From Metopolophium dirhodum (Eukaryota; Arthropoda; Insecta; Hemiptera; Aphididae), in NCBI RefSeq assembly GCF_019925205.1, contig NC_083568.1, forward strand, positions 12,026,393-12,090,392: a stretch of DNA of 64,000 bases, in the 5' to 3' direction. Positions 37,300 to 49,230 of this stretch are shown piece by piece (positions within the stretch are counted from its first letter, which is position 1; each line of letters starts with the position of its first letter). The notes under the pieces were generated by a model. The model made no database searches and was not told the origin of the DNA. It saw only the letters and a program-made list of their open reading frames with translations. The position numbers and the translations under genes were made by a program.

Positions 37300-37595
37300 C
37301 AAAAAAAAAAAATGTATATAAGCACATTTGTTTGTTCAGTGGTCGTTGTACATGTTTTCAACGCAGATATGCCGTTGATTTGGTTTTCGATTTTAATATA
37401 GAATGTTAACAATAAACGTTGAAATAATATTTTGCCCGTGAATGGATTTTCACCGATGTGGGACCGCAGCACTCCAATACGATATAATAATATAATATAG
37501 CAGAGCCGGACATTCGCAGAAATCGTAGTAATTTTATATAGCCTGCGAGTAAAATTTAAAATTTTAATAAAACCAGACATTATGTATAAATCCAC
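37300..37595 (-). promoter_or_regulatory. Inverted copy of the secreted-GST promoter
   Basis: Read on the minus strand, it contains ATATCGTATTGGAGTGCTGC, GGCAAAATATTATTTCAACG, CCACTGAACAAACAAA and a TATA-like CTTATATACA near 37321, in the same order as the promoters of GST-2 to GST-4. No signal exon follows on the minus strand. With the GST-3 promoter it makes a divergent pair about 1 kb apart. Confidence 0.7.
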
Positions 37596-38573
37596 GAATA
37601 TTACTAGTATTACTAAGAAAGAGTTGTATCAACATCTAAATTCAATCCTACGATCAAATAATTGGTTGTTATTATATCTAAATTAAAAAATGATTTAAAC
37701 TTTAACACGTAGACTGCGTATGTCTTTTTTTAGTTTTCATCCAGTGCGTATGATAAAAGTAAAAAAAAAATAAAGTAACTGCTCATAACAACGTATGTAT
37801 AAATATTTAAAAACATTCGTTTAATCCATAATAAATAAAAATAAAATAACATTCAGTCACGCGTAGGCAATTTTAAACAATTTATTTTAAATGTATATTA
37901 GAAAAAATTTAAAAATATTAATTTATTTAAAAATATAACTGACTCCAAAGGACAATTTTTATCTACTAGTTTAATATTTTAAAACTTGGTTTACCTATAG
38001 TTAAATTGTATGACAATATTTGAACATATTTTTAACCTTCAAATAAGATTCAAGTTCAGAAACTAATTAAGTTCATGTTCTGAAAAAGTTAGAAAAAAAT
38101 TTATATTTGACTAACCTTTAGATATTTAAAAAAAAACATATTAAAATATATTAAAAACTAAAAGAATTTTTTTAATTGGGTATAACAACAACCAATTTAT
38201 TGATCATAGGATTGATTGTAGATAATGATGTACCTCTTTCTTAGAACTACTAAGTCATATTATTTCGTTTTGTTCAATTATTGAGTCTATATTATATCTT
38301 AGTTTGTTGTTTTTATACATAATTTCTGTTTTTATTCACATTTTAAATTTTATTTGTGGATTACATATAATTGTTATAAGGTTAGGTTACTACCAACTGT
38401 TCTAAGTTATACTATATAATATATCGTATTGGGGTGTAGCGGTCGGTGAATATTTATCCACCGGCCAAAATATTATTTAAACGTCCTATATTATAATCGA
38501 AAACAAAAATAACGGAACATCTGTGCTAAAAATATGCACAACAACCACTGAACAAACAGACAGCAGAAGGGCT

Positions 38574-38580
38574 TATAAAA
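38574..38580 (+). promoter_or_regulatory. TATA box of GST-3
   Basis: TATAAAA lies about 30 bp ahead of a predicted start near 38604 and about 90 bp ahead of the ATG. It sits at the end of the conserved block with CCACTGAACAAACAGA. Confidence 0.65.
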
Positions 38581-38666
38581 GTCAGTGGTTCTCGCATTCT
38601 CTAATTATTGTTTGTCGCTAAAATTCGCAAGAAGTTTTACTGCGTGGACACTGTCTTTTTTTCAAA

Positions 38667-38757
38667 ATGACTTCAACTTTATTAAAGTATAAGGTCGTCA
38701 TACTTATAGTACTATTTATCGGAATGATATTGATTCATAATTCGTCTCAAACAGGAG
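38667..38757 (+). other. Signal-peptide exon of GST-3
   Basis: This exon has 30 codons plus one base, ending GGA G|gtaata. It differs from the GST-2 exon by one codon near the end and by several hydrophobic replacements. The hydrophobic core is kept. Confidence 0.85.
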
Positions 38758-41700
38758 GTAATATAATTTTTATTTATATAGTATAATATGTATTTAGTTT
38801 AGATCATTCATATTAGATAACTGTATAATGTATTTATATATGTACCCTACTTACATTATACATTATGCTGATCTCAATGCTAGGACTGACAGGTTTTTAC
38901 AATATAAATCAAATTTTTTTTTGTATGTGGTGGATGGTGTGTTAGGGTTCAATGTTACAAGTATTTTAAATAAAAATTATGAAAATGTTTGATTGTTTGG
39001 AATTAATAAATTGTACGTTTTGAAGTTTATTTTTCTGAATTTACAATACATATAAAAAAAAATTATAGGTACATAATATGCATATTATGTATTTTTATTA
39101 ATTTTAAACTTACGAGGCACCATATATTAAATGTTTAATCTTTTAGAGCCAGTGAAATTTTTTTATTTATAGTTTTAAAAAAAAAATTCAAATGTTGGTA
39201 TCATACAAATAGATTAAAAAGTGTCAAAATATTTTGAACATTATCTCATATAAAACCATTATAAAATGATCATTTGGTAAAAATTCAAATTACCTATCTA
39301 TACTGTTACCTATTGTCTATTGATTTACTACAAAATATCGAAAATCGTTGGAGGAGGAACTGTTATTTTATGGTTGAATATCCATCGTAATGATTTGAAT
39401 TTTAAACGCTCATAGAAAATGAATGTGACTTTCCGGTAAATTTTTCTTTATTATTAGGTATAGGAAGACAAACATATAATCTTCTCATCACTAAGTTCAC
39501 AAATAAAAGATGAAAAATACCTTTTCAACGTGTCATAGTATATATTCTTGACTTTACAGTTTAAAATAGGTACCTAGATAAATGGGACAATTTTTATTAG
39601 AAAAAGTTTAAATCAGTTAAAAAAAAATATATATACCTATTATACATTTGTTTTGTAGATAATTTTACGGGAGATCAACTGGTGGCACTAAAATTAAGGC
39701 TATCTTATTCTTAATAATATTTTATGTAGGTAATTTACGCAAATATTCAAAATAACACTTAAACGGATAATTTTTAACGTAAAATTATGGGTTTAATAAT
39801 GAAACATATTGTAAAATCTAAAACGTTTTAACTACGGTATAACATACGATAAACGAAAATTAATGTCTATAACGTATGAATTCTAAATACTAATAACACC
39901 GTATTATAATATATAGTGATAAACACAAAGTTGAATAACATGTTCATTTCAAATATCGTAAAATGAAATTATTTTTTTCAGGTGATAACAGAATTCAAAA
40001 GTAAATAACTTACATAAATATTGTACACGAGATTACTGATTTCATTGATTTCCAATGATTTAGGTTTATTTAAAAGGCATAAAGGTTGTATATTCAACAG
40101 CTAGGGAGGGGTCACAACCCCAATTTGTTACCGGAGCGTTTGGGAGTAGATGAGCATCAACCATCAGCTTTTTTTCCCTGATTGACAATGTGGAGGCTTT
40201 GTTACCCAGCTTCCGTATAACCAAGAGTTATGGATTCTCCCAGGGATCGTTAGTGATCTGTGAGCGCAGGTCCAACCAAACTTTTTCCTTAGCTTTCCAG
40301 ATAGCTAGGCAAAGACTCCTCCTCACCATCGTATACGCTATATTTACGCCGTGGCTACTTTTTGGTCCATTTACCTACTGAAGCTCGCTTGGTAGCTCTG
40401 TTTGTGGGGGAAAACCGTGGTGCAACTTCGCAACTGTCGTCAGACCAGAGACCACCAGTAGACTGAGCTCTTATTATAAGGGCCTGATAGTCTCGCGAGA
40501 CTTGTGACTGACGGGGACGGGATTAGTCCCGTTGGCGTAACAACTGAATTCCATGTACTTTATTAGGGATTCGGGTATAGATCTTCACGTTAAAGTTACA
40601 AACCAGGGTTACGCCCTGTCATTCTCAAAGATGGAGGAAACGGTGGAGGTCGTCGAGAAACGAAGTGAGCAAATAGTAGCAAATATATACGATAGTGCTG
40701 CTGAATCTGCACCACGAAAAACATTTGAGTGACCAGAACTGTTGTGTATAATGTCAGCAAGTCCGAAGGTTGCTATAGGGCACTTTGGGTCTAAGCCAAA
40801 GACCCACCTGTCATCCCCACTCCCCCTCCTCTAGTGTTAGCTAACGATGAGAAATTGAGAATCTGTAGTTTGTTATGCTCTGTTCAGGTTAATTTGCAGA
40901 CATTAACAACCGATTGGGGTGGTCTTCGATCCCACACCAAACTTTCTAAAGGTATCGGCTCCCGAATCCAGCTTGTAACTGACCTTGGTAAGTAAGCCAT
41001 TTCACACGTCAGGAAATTGTCATCAGCCTTTTTGCACACCTTAATTGCGTGCCCCATTTCTCCGCATCTTCAACAGGTTCCTGTCTTGTCTAGGGCTTTG
41101 CAGCTACTCGAGTTATGGCCAATCATCTGGCATCTGATGCATCACTCTAGAAGATGAGTTTTGGAGCGGACTCAGCAAATAGTCCACCCTACAGGAATTC
41201 TTGTTATCAATGAGGTAGTGAGTCTTGATAACTTTGATGACGCAATCTGTTTTCGATATGAGTAGGCCAGATCCACACATCTCCTATCGTATCGCGTTCA
41301 GATTTGGTGCGGTGTTGTTCTGATCGGGGGTAACAATGTGGAGAGCTTGTAGCACTTTGTCTGCGATCGACATAGCATCCAGGTCAAGGGTTTCGTATTT
41401 TAAGTACCTACCCAATATGCCAATACAAGTATATTGTTATAATAGTATGTTTTTAAATGTTATTGTAGAAATAAGTTGAACTTGTACTACTTGTACACGT
41501 CATGCTTGTGAGTTGGTTGCCTTTTTCGTAATGGTTTCAACATGTCACTTGAAACGTCACAGAATCTAGGTCAAGGATTTCGTATTATAAGTACCTACCC
41601 GATATTCCAATACAAATATATTATTATGAAAGTATGTTTTTTTAAATATTATTGTAGAACTGAGTTGAAATTGTACTACACTCCTGGCAACCCGCCATGC

Positions 41701-44700
41701 AGATCCGTTTTGTTGACTGCCAAAGCTTTGGGTTTGGAATTTAATTTGATACCTATGGATCTCTTCAAAAAAGATCAAATGAAACCAGAATTTATCAAGG
41801 TAAGTTTTCGAAAAAAATATATTATCATATTGTATTGTATGTACAGTGTTAATCATAATCGTTGTTATTTTATAGCTAAATCCTCAACACACTTTACCTA
41901 CACTGGTTCACGATGATTTTGTTTTATGGGAGAGGTGAGTTTAAGTTATAATATTTATTAGATAACTATAGGAGTTATAATATAATACATAAAATAATAT
42001 ATTTGGTTTACTGGTACACGTTACTTGAAATACAAAGTTACTCTGACTAGTGATATTATAAGATAAGTTTCACGAAATGATTTATGCATTATTTATTATA
42101 TGTATATAAAAATATTTTTTTGTCCACTTAAATATTACGATACCTGTTACGACACGGGCGTAACACGATTGCGCACTTTTTACCTTTTTACCTGAAAAAA
42201 CACAACACGATTGCGCACTTTTTACCTTTTTATCTTTGAGAAAACCCAACACGATTGCGCACCTTTTACCTTTAATATTTGAACAAATGCAGCAAAGATT
42301 GTGCAAAACAAATATTTTGTTTTTTTTGGAATAAATTAGAGAAATTAACAATAATTGTCCTATAGTCCTATAAAATTTCCCAACATTAACAATAACGTAA
42401 AGTCAAAAATAAAACATAAAATAATACATAAAGTCAAAAATAAATAATTATAATATTATAATACATCACAATTATTACGCGTTAAAAAAAGGAATAATCT
42501 TCGGTATTCGTCTAGAAAAATAAAGAAATAAGATTTACTCATAATGATATTAAAAATAATAATAATTTAATAAGGTATACCTAGTAGAAAATATTGATCG
42601 CACGTCAAACAAAAAAAAATTATAAGTTCATAAATATAAAATGGTAAAAAGTGCGCAATCGTGTTATGTTTTCTCAAATATAAAAAGGTAAAAAGTGCGC
42701 AATCGTGTTGTGTTTTTTTCAGGTAAAAAGGTAAAAAGTGCGCAATCGTGTTGCACCGTTACGACACATCGTAAATTATATTATCGTCCGCGTCGCCGAG
42801 ACCAAAGGTCCACGACTGAACCCCCGCAAGCTCCGTGTGCACGTGTGGTTATCGGTATTTTATCTGTTCTCCTTTCCGTGCGTGCGCCATTAATTATTCC
42901 TATCTATCTTCTTATTATCATTATTTAAATTAATTTATTATGTACAATTGATATCGTTTTAATGATATCAATTTCTTTATTGTCATATCTTTCGTATCGT
43001 ATTGACCGTATTGTATACGCTCTAGCTCGTCTAGTCGTACATACACGAGACGATCTATTAAATTGGTTTGTTGAACATTATTCAATAAAATCTTTGTACA
43101 CGCCATTGCGGCAAAATCCAACTCTTATGCGGTGTTCTGTTACTGGAACATAGACCTTCGTTGACGTTGCTTCTACCATCCAACTCCGACGTCCTGCAAC
43201 ATTTAGTGCTTATCGTCTATGCATCCCCATTTTATCGAGTGACTTCATGAGTATTTGTACGTTATTCCCGCCAGCCTTCGTGGAGAATCCATCTCTTTAC
43301 CCGAGTACGGGACTAGTGCCAAAGTCAACCGCGTAAGTCCGAAAGCAACCCGGTACGTTATGTGAGTGGCCACCCCAGGTCGTCTAACTGCAGTGCTCAC
43401 CTGGCCGGACATTCAACTCCCGTATTTTTAAGCACTTTTATGTTCACCCTAAAATGTAATTGTACCCTTTGGTCATTGCACCAGACCGATCAGACCACAG
43501 GGACCCCGGCCCCATACTTAAACTGCACCGTCCTTTATGCCTTTGTAACACTTTTGTCCCATGTGTTCGTCGCATACACATAAAAATAAATGGACTGCGC
43601 TTAGAGAGAGAAATCATGAAACCGACATTGATGAGAGAGAAAAAACCAGTTGGGGGCAAGCATGGAGGAAATAATTGAATACTCAAATTATTAAATATTA
43701 TTTATGACATTATCAAATATCATGGACTAAGATATAATGGATTGGGAACGAGCAGCTTATCAGTGGCCTCGAAAGTATGTACAAGAAGCAAATGTGGAGG
43801 TCGTAATCATAATTGAGAGTTTACAGCGTCACCTGTATAAAGCACGGACTGAGATACAAAATGTGACGCTAAATGAAACCACTAGTAGCGCTGAAAACTT
43901 TCAATTATGAGTGTTGAAGATAACAGAGGAACCATTTGCGGGCCCGTCACCCGCCCACAATGTCGTTTTCAGTTCATTATATCTTGGTCCATGTCAAATA
44001 TCAATGATGGTTATCACTACTTATCAGTTTTATAATCTATAAATCACAATAATTTCATGGCATGAATGAAATATAATTATTATATATCATATAATAATAT
44101 GGGGGGGGGGGGGGTGAGGAAAGCGCAGTCCATTTATTAATATGTTTATGGTTCGTCGTTTGTTGTCTGCCACCGCCGTCGACGTGTAGATTCGTCGTGG
44201 ACACATTAAGTTCCTTATGTACCGAAAATCTAGGCTGGTCCTTCCCTAACTATCAATAACCACTGACTGATAGTACTTATAGTATAATACTGAAAAATTA
44301 TTACACGTTTTTTTTAATGGGTAACGTTTCTGTTGCAGCCGTGCAATCATGGTGTACTTGGTTGAAATGTACGGGAAAGACGATAATACACTGTTCCCCA
44401 AGGACACGAAAAAGCGAGCGCTGATCAACCAAAGACTGCAGTATGACTTGGGCACCTTGTACCAGACTTTTATCGACCAATACGTGAGTATTCACATCAT
44501 ATTATAACAACGAATTACTAACAGTCATTAATTTTTCATTGTTGTTTGACACGATGACTTCTTGTTCGGTGTTTTAATTTGGTACATATAGAGTCACAGG
44601 CACATACCACCAAATCTTTCGCAGACGCACTGATGTGCCCTATTACGTCGTATCAATTATTAAATGTTTTACGCGATACCTATACAATTTAACGTCAACC

Positions 44701-45878
44701 AACTATCATTACCACTCATCATATTATCATTATGCGGTAAAATTCGTTAGGGCTTGTCATAATAATATTATGACTATGATTCCAGGAGACTTTTAGTCAA
44801 ATAAAAAAAAAAATCAAGAATTAACCTGTATAGTAGGTTACAAGTGGGTCACTGTAATGGATGGCATTACATTTGAATTCAATGTTTTAATATCATTGTA
44901 TATGAAAAACGGTTAGGTCAATTTTAATGACATTTAAATTAAATAAAACTAAAAAAATTGGAAGCTGAAAATATACGTAAACAGTTCAAAACAAGTCAAA
45001 ATAGTTTCAAAATTCTAATACAAACATTCAGTAAAAAATTGGTGTATTTACGATCATTTGTTTTAGAGTTACACCAAAAACCAAAATCGATTTTGTCGAA
45101 AACCTGTTTTGTGTGAAAATTCCCGTTTTCCTTAATTTTAATTTTGTTTTTCACGGTGCTTTTGAAAACTATAAGAAATTTTAAATTTAAATAAATGTCC
45201 ACAGACGACCTTAAAACAAATTTCTCAAAAAATCTCAATAACCATACAATATAATAAGTAAAACCAAATCGACGCACTAGATTTTATTTGTATGCATACA
45301 CGTAATATATTATCAAATTGAATATTTTTTTTTTCATTTCACAGTACATGTGGTTTTTTGATGATGTAAAAAAAACAGACGAAAAAGAGATGAGACTCCA
45401 CGAAGCACTCGGCTTTTTGGAAACCTTTCTGAAATCTTCCGATTGGGTTGCAGGCGATTCAATGACTTTGGCCGATATATCTTTGGTAGCTTCTATTTCA
45501 ACCTTTGAGGTATTTTCTTTTTGAATTTTTTTTTTACACATCATTATCATAACTTTGGCACACGTTTAATACACACTTTCGTATATTCTTCAGATTTTTG
45601 ATGTTGATTTGAATAGATACGAAAAAGTCTCTAAATGGCTTCAAAGGTGCAAGACAAAAATTGTGGGATACGAAGATATCAATCAAGTTGGAATAGATCG
45701 ATTCAAAGCCTTGGTAGACAAAAAATTAGCAAACACAAGTGCACAAAAGGAACTAGTTACCAAGGATGAAGTATTAACAGCGATTGAAGTACTAAGAAAA
45801 GCTGTAACAGCTAAGATCATAGATGAAGAATTCTCTGAATCAATAAAGAAAATAGGTACAGCCGTGTCGGTTAATTAG
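38667..45878 (+). CDS. GST-3, predicted secreted GST with Asn at the catalytic position
   Basis: The seven exons are 38667-38757, 39982-40000, 41658-41799, 41876-41934, 44339-44483, 45345-45509 and 45594-45878. They give 906 nt, or 301 residues, in one open frame with GT-AG borders. The signal peptide has a long hydrophobic core (residues 10-23), then HNSSQTGGDNRIQK and the GST domain from Thr38. The motif reads YYTPGNPPC, so Asn48 replaces the catalytic Ser. His89, Leu91-Pro92 and Glu103-Ser104 are kept. The C-terminus is 47 residues longer than in GST-1. The canonical ATG is ACT. AATAAA is at 45918-45923. It may be a binding protein or a changed enzyme rather than a normal transferase; that is inference. 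Confidence 0.83.
39982..40000 (+). other. 19-nt micro-exon of GST-3
   Basis: The flanks are TTTTTTTCAG and gtaaat. It adds Gly-Asp-Asn-Arg-Ile-Gln and part of Lys. Length and phase are the same as in GST-2 although most residues differ, which suggests that frame and length are under constraint. Confidence 0.8.
40085..41390 (-). mobile_element. R1/TRAS-like non-LTR retrotransposon fragment in GST-3 intron 2
   Basis: The minus strand encodes, around 41160-41040, two CCHC zinc knuckles (CIRCQMIGHNSSSC, and a second one broken by a stop). Nearer 40330-40170 it encodes a linker that matches the R1-type DPWG pattern in the homologous copy at 54605-56067. The endonuclease part is partly deleted. 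The uninterrupted text near 40385 shows the state before the foldback insertion seen in the GST-4 copy. Confidence 0.75.
41391..41510 (+). pseudogene. Partial duplicate of the GST domain's first exon (decoy acceptor)
   Basis: This stretch repeats the end of intron 2 and the first about 25 nt of the GST exon (GTAG, then TTGAACTTGTACTAC), then breaks off. The true exon, with its own acceptor, follows at 41658. Splicing to the decoy would reach TGA within about 14 codons. Confidence 0.7.
42156..42757. mobile_element. Foldback element with iterated terminal repeats (MULE-like MITE)
   Basis: Each end carries three spaced copies of CACGATTGCGCAC plus a CTTTTTACC motif, in inverted orientation at the two ends. 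The element is bracketed by a 10-bp direct repeat, GTTACGACAC, at 42146-42155 and 42758-42767, a length typical of Mutator-like elements. It is non-coding and lies in intron 4 of GST-3. GST-4 lacks it. Confidence 0.88.
43150..43700. mobile_element. Unclassified element fragment in GST-3 intron 4
   Basis: The part 43230-43515 matches 56610-56888 in the same intron of GST-4 (GTGAGTGGCCACC, then GACCACAGGGACCCCGGCC). It was therefore inserted before the two genes separated. The body is more GC-rich than the intron. I cannot assign a family. Confidence 0.5.
44101..44114 (+). repeat. Poly-G run in GST-3 intron 4
   Basis: There are fourteen consecutive G. Runs of this kind also occur near 18612-18630 (G) and 15511-15524 (C). 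They may be assembly-length errors. Confidence 0.8.
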
Positions 45879-47634
45879 TCATTTAAAATAATTGTAATAA
45901 CATCTACTAAACACTAAAATAAACTAAATTTAATTTAAATTATATTTATATGTATTTACTTTTTATTTGGACACTTAACGTAGTCCATTTATTACTATGT
46001 ATTTAAAATAAAAGGTTTTCAAAAAATTCTAATCACCACTTATAGTGATGAAAATACTCTCGGAACAACGGGATCACTATAAGTGGCGACTAACTCTACT
46101 TATATTAAACGTACAACGATACGCAACGTGTGTAATGTACTTATTGAAGATATGAAATTCATTACAGAAACTTTAATACAGCTATGAAACAGAATCTCCA
46201 GTAATTGGAAAAATATTTAATTCGAAACCACGTGAGATCGTCGCCATTTAAATAATGTCCACGATTGCGCACTCGGTGTAGCTGTATTTCTTACAGTGTG
46301 CCTACCACGTGTTGTGTTCGTGTAAAATATCGTATTAATTATACGTTTACAATGATTAATGTTTGCGTCATGTTTTTCCGGTCAAGCGAATCATCGTCAA
46401 CTTGCCAGCCCCCTCCCCTAAAAAATAATTTCGTGGTAGGTTTGTATTTTAGTGTAGTGTAAATGGTGGATCCTAGTAGCTGGTAAAGATTATATATTTT
46501 ACCGATAAATCATTAAATTCAAAATGATTAATGACAATATGGTTTATATTTGGTTTGTATTTGGGTTTGTTTTGTGTGTACCTATGGTGGAGCCTAGTCA
46601 TAGAGTAATATAATTATAATATAAAAGTAGTGTTCTTTTGTAATGTTGAAACCTTTGTGGACGAGCTTTTGCAGTTTAGCTCTACGAGAAATTAAAAATA
46701 TTGTACCATTCATTTTTTTATGCAGCGTTATCGTGAATACCAAAATTGATACCCCAGTTTTTCTTGAGTGATAAGAATATTGTTTCATGTTTTTGATATT
46801 TGATCACTGCCATCTAGGGGTAAATTGCATATTCGATATACCTTTTATGAAAGTCTGATAATACAGTTTGAATAGGTAACGCCGCCACTATATGACTCTA
46901 TGATCCTAGTAGATTGTAAAGGTTATATATTTGATTAATGTAATATCGCACTGATTAACTCATTAAATTCATCATGATTATAATGCTGGTTGATGGGTGC
47001 TGACTAATAAACTTCTAGGTTTTCAATAATAATTTAATGAGTATATTACATTACATTAATATAAAAATAAAAATGAGTGCAGCCATTATAAAAACGAATA
47101 ATTTACGGTATTGTCTAGTAATAATTTCATTGTATCCTATCGTAACCAATTGAATTAGCTTTCTTTAATTTTTAAGAATATGACTAATCGTTAACTCGTT
47201 ATTTTTCATCAACTTTATTCAAGTTTTCTCAATTCAAAATAAATAAAATCAGTTAATTCAAATTGTAAAGGTAAATTAAACGTATATTTCACTAATTTAA
47301 CCTTTTTATATAATTAACAACAAATGTTATTGCTATTTATTGTAACGGTGTTGACTACGCACATAATATTTGTTCGTGAAATTGTTTCGATGGTGATTAT
47401 GGTAGTTTGTTCTAAAATAAAAAAGGCATTATGCACATTTTTTATATATTTGTTTAAAACGAATAAAAATATGTCAGCTAAATGCTCCACGTCATACAAT
47501 ATATAATACACGTTTTAGATACGTAAACACTGGGCTCTAATGAATATAGTTGGAAAGAATTATTTGATTTCGTATATCGTTTGACTAAATCAACGAAATT
47601 ATGTATTACGTTTGTACTTCAACTATTGTAAACA
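44335..47634 (+). repeat. Recent segmental duplicate, copy 1 (pair at 60004-63312)
   Basis: Exons 5 to 7 of GST-3, the introns between them, the 3' UTR and about 1.7 kb of flank match 60004-63312 with only scattered base changes and short indels (offset 15669-15677). Upstream of exon 5 the two introns differ strongly. Confidence 0.92.
44826..45190 (-). repeat. Family-E relic in GST-3 intron 5
   Basis: GTAGGTTACAAGTGGGTCACTG and ACCAAAAACCAAAATCGATTTT are reverse-complement family-E text. Much of the middle is gone. The same relic lies at 60496-60860. Confidence 0.75.
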
Positions 47635-47689
47635 TCTCGAGCCTCGGTAACACGAACTTGATACCTCTAAATTCTTGGTATCTCATACA

Positions 47690-49230
47690 TTGTTGGATAC
47701 GGAACCGCTCTGCACGTTTCGCGGATGCCGGTCGACCGTTATCGTCTTACCTCCTACCACGAGCACCCACGCTCCATGCAACACTTATCCCGCCGTTGTT
47801 GCGCGTTTATGTTATCGCCGTTGCGTGTTGTTGCCCGCCGTCCGTCGTTCGTTGCTGAGTTACTCATCCATCTTGGTTTTTGTCGTATCGGAGACGAATT
47901 GTGTTATGTGACCGCTTGTGCCGAAACCACCGCCCGGACGCATATTAACAAAACGTACATGATTTCGGCACCAGCATAATTCTCATTGGTCGGTTCAAAT
48001 CGACTTGTTTTCCCGCGCTAATAGTTATCACATAGTTATATATCTGTTATTAACAAAATATAACAAAAACTTGCAATAATAGTTTTCAACTTTTAAGTTT
48101 CTTTCTTGCATATATTATTAATTGTATAACATATTAGGTAATTAAAATGATTAATTACAAACATCTTTCTACGTCATTTATTAATGAAATTGTAAGCTGA
48201 AAAAATGAGGAATATGAGATTCCATCTAATATAAAAGATTTTAATTCCTGCCAAGAATGGGTAGACGAGTTTTCAGAAAAAACAAAAACAAGTTGGGTGG
48301 TTAGAAATACTAAAAGGGAAGGACAACGTTTTGTCTGCAAGTAAGTGGATATTGGTAAAATATAACATGATGTAACGTTTTATGTCAAATTTGATTTTCT
48401 AATACTACCTACTACCTAGTACTTACCTATTTATCCTTGATTGTTGGATTGTGAATAAGTAATAAATAATAATATAATAATTTGTAATTGGCCCAGCCCT
48501 CCACATTAACATTTGACAACTACCACATATTTATAATTGTTTAGTAATGATTATTAATTTTCAATCAATATTACAGATTATTGTTTGGTAACTGCAAAGC
48601 AATTTTTATTTCACAAACTCAAGAAAATAATATGTTCATAAAATATAAATATAAAAACAAATTACACTATTAACATTTGATTCCATTATGATATAGGTAT
48701 TGGATTCCCCATAAACTTAGACTTGCTTCCTGGAAAACTTATATTTTGTTGATAACAGATATATAACTATGTGATAACTATTAGCGCGGGAAAACAAGTC
48801 GATTTGAACCGACCAATGAGAATTATGCTGGTGCCGAAATCATGTACGTTTTGTTAATATGCCGCCCGGACAGTTTTGAGTTCCGTTTCGTGTCCCTTTG
48901 CACACACATCAATTGTGTTTTAAGGCCGCCTGCGCCAAAACCACCGTTTTCGTCCGTCCGTCGTTGTACACAGTGCGATCCGCCGTGGTCCCCACGTGTT
49001 TTCACGCCGTGTGACAGACGCCGCGGCAACGACGTCCATACGCTACGAGCCGCAAAATTACGCGGCCGTAGAACCTTTTTTGAGCCCGCGTCGTCCGAGT
49101 TCGACACAGTTGTCCACCATGCCGTTTCAGTACACGGTAAGTCCATGGGTTCATTGACCCGCCGGTCGACGTCGCTCTGGTCGACGTGCGGTGTATCGTC
49201 GCGATCCGGTTCCACCTCCGTCAGCTGATC
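47690..49230. other. GC-rich island of unknown origin, split by an inverted-repeat element
   Basis: The stretches 47690-47939 and 48863-49230 are far richer in G+C and CpG than the surroundings. Removing the element at 47940-48862 makes them continuous. At 49119 an ATG with five further codons meets a good donor (ACG|gtaagt). It could be a promoter and first exon from a host gene, or the GC-rich 5' region of a mobile element. The long open frames on both strands may be a by-product of composition. Confidence 0.4.
47940..48862. mobile_element. Long-TIR element with 9-bp target duplication
   Basis: Inverted repeats of about 120 bp begin GCATATTAACAAAACG at both ends. They are bracketed by CGCCCGGAC at 47931-47939 and 48863-48871. 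The 9-bp duplication and long TIRs suggest a non-autonomous Mutator-like element. The 0.7-kb interior is AT-rich with no clear coding frame. Confidence 0.88.

Larger units (their letters stand above)
37920..40080 (+). repeat. Duplicated upstream unit shared with 49235-51348
   Basis: The upstream flank, promoter, signal exon and intron 1 of GST-3 match those of GST-4 almost throughout with small indels. This is the 5' half of the GST-3/GST-4 duplication. It is clearly more diverged than the 3' half (44.3-47.6 kb). Confidence 0.85.

Noticed and set aside
42146..42767. Regularly spaced repeats that could suggest a CRISPR-like array
   Set aside because: They are three boxes per arm in mirror orientation with a target duplication, so they form a foldback transposon in a eukaryotic intron.
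48823..49228. 128- and 130-residue frames on both strands
   Set aside because: Long frames on both strands are expected from GC-rich composition. The minus one runs into a transposon terminal repeat. Neither has recognisable motifs.
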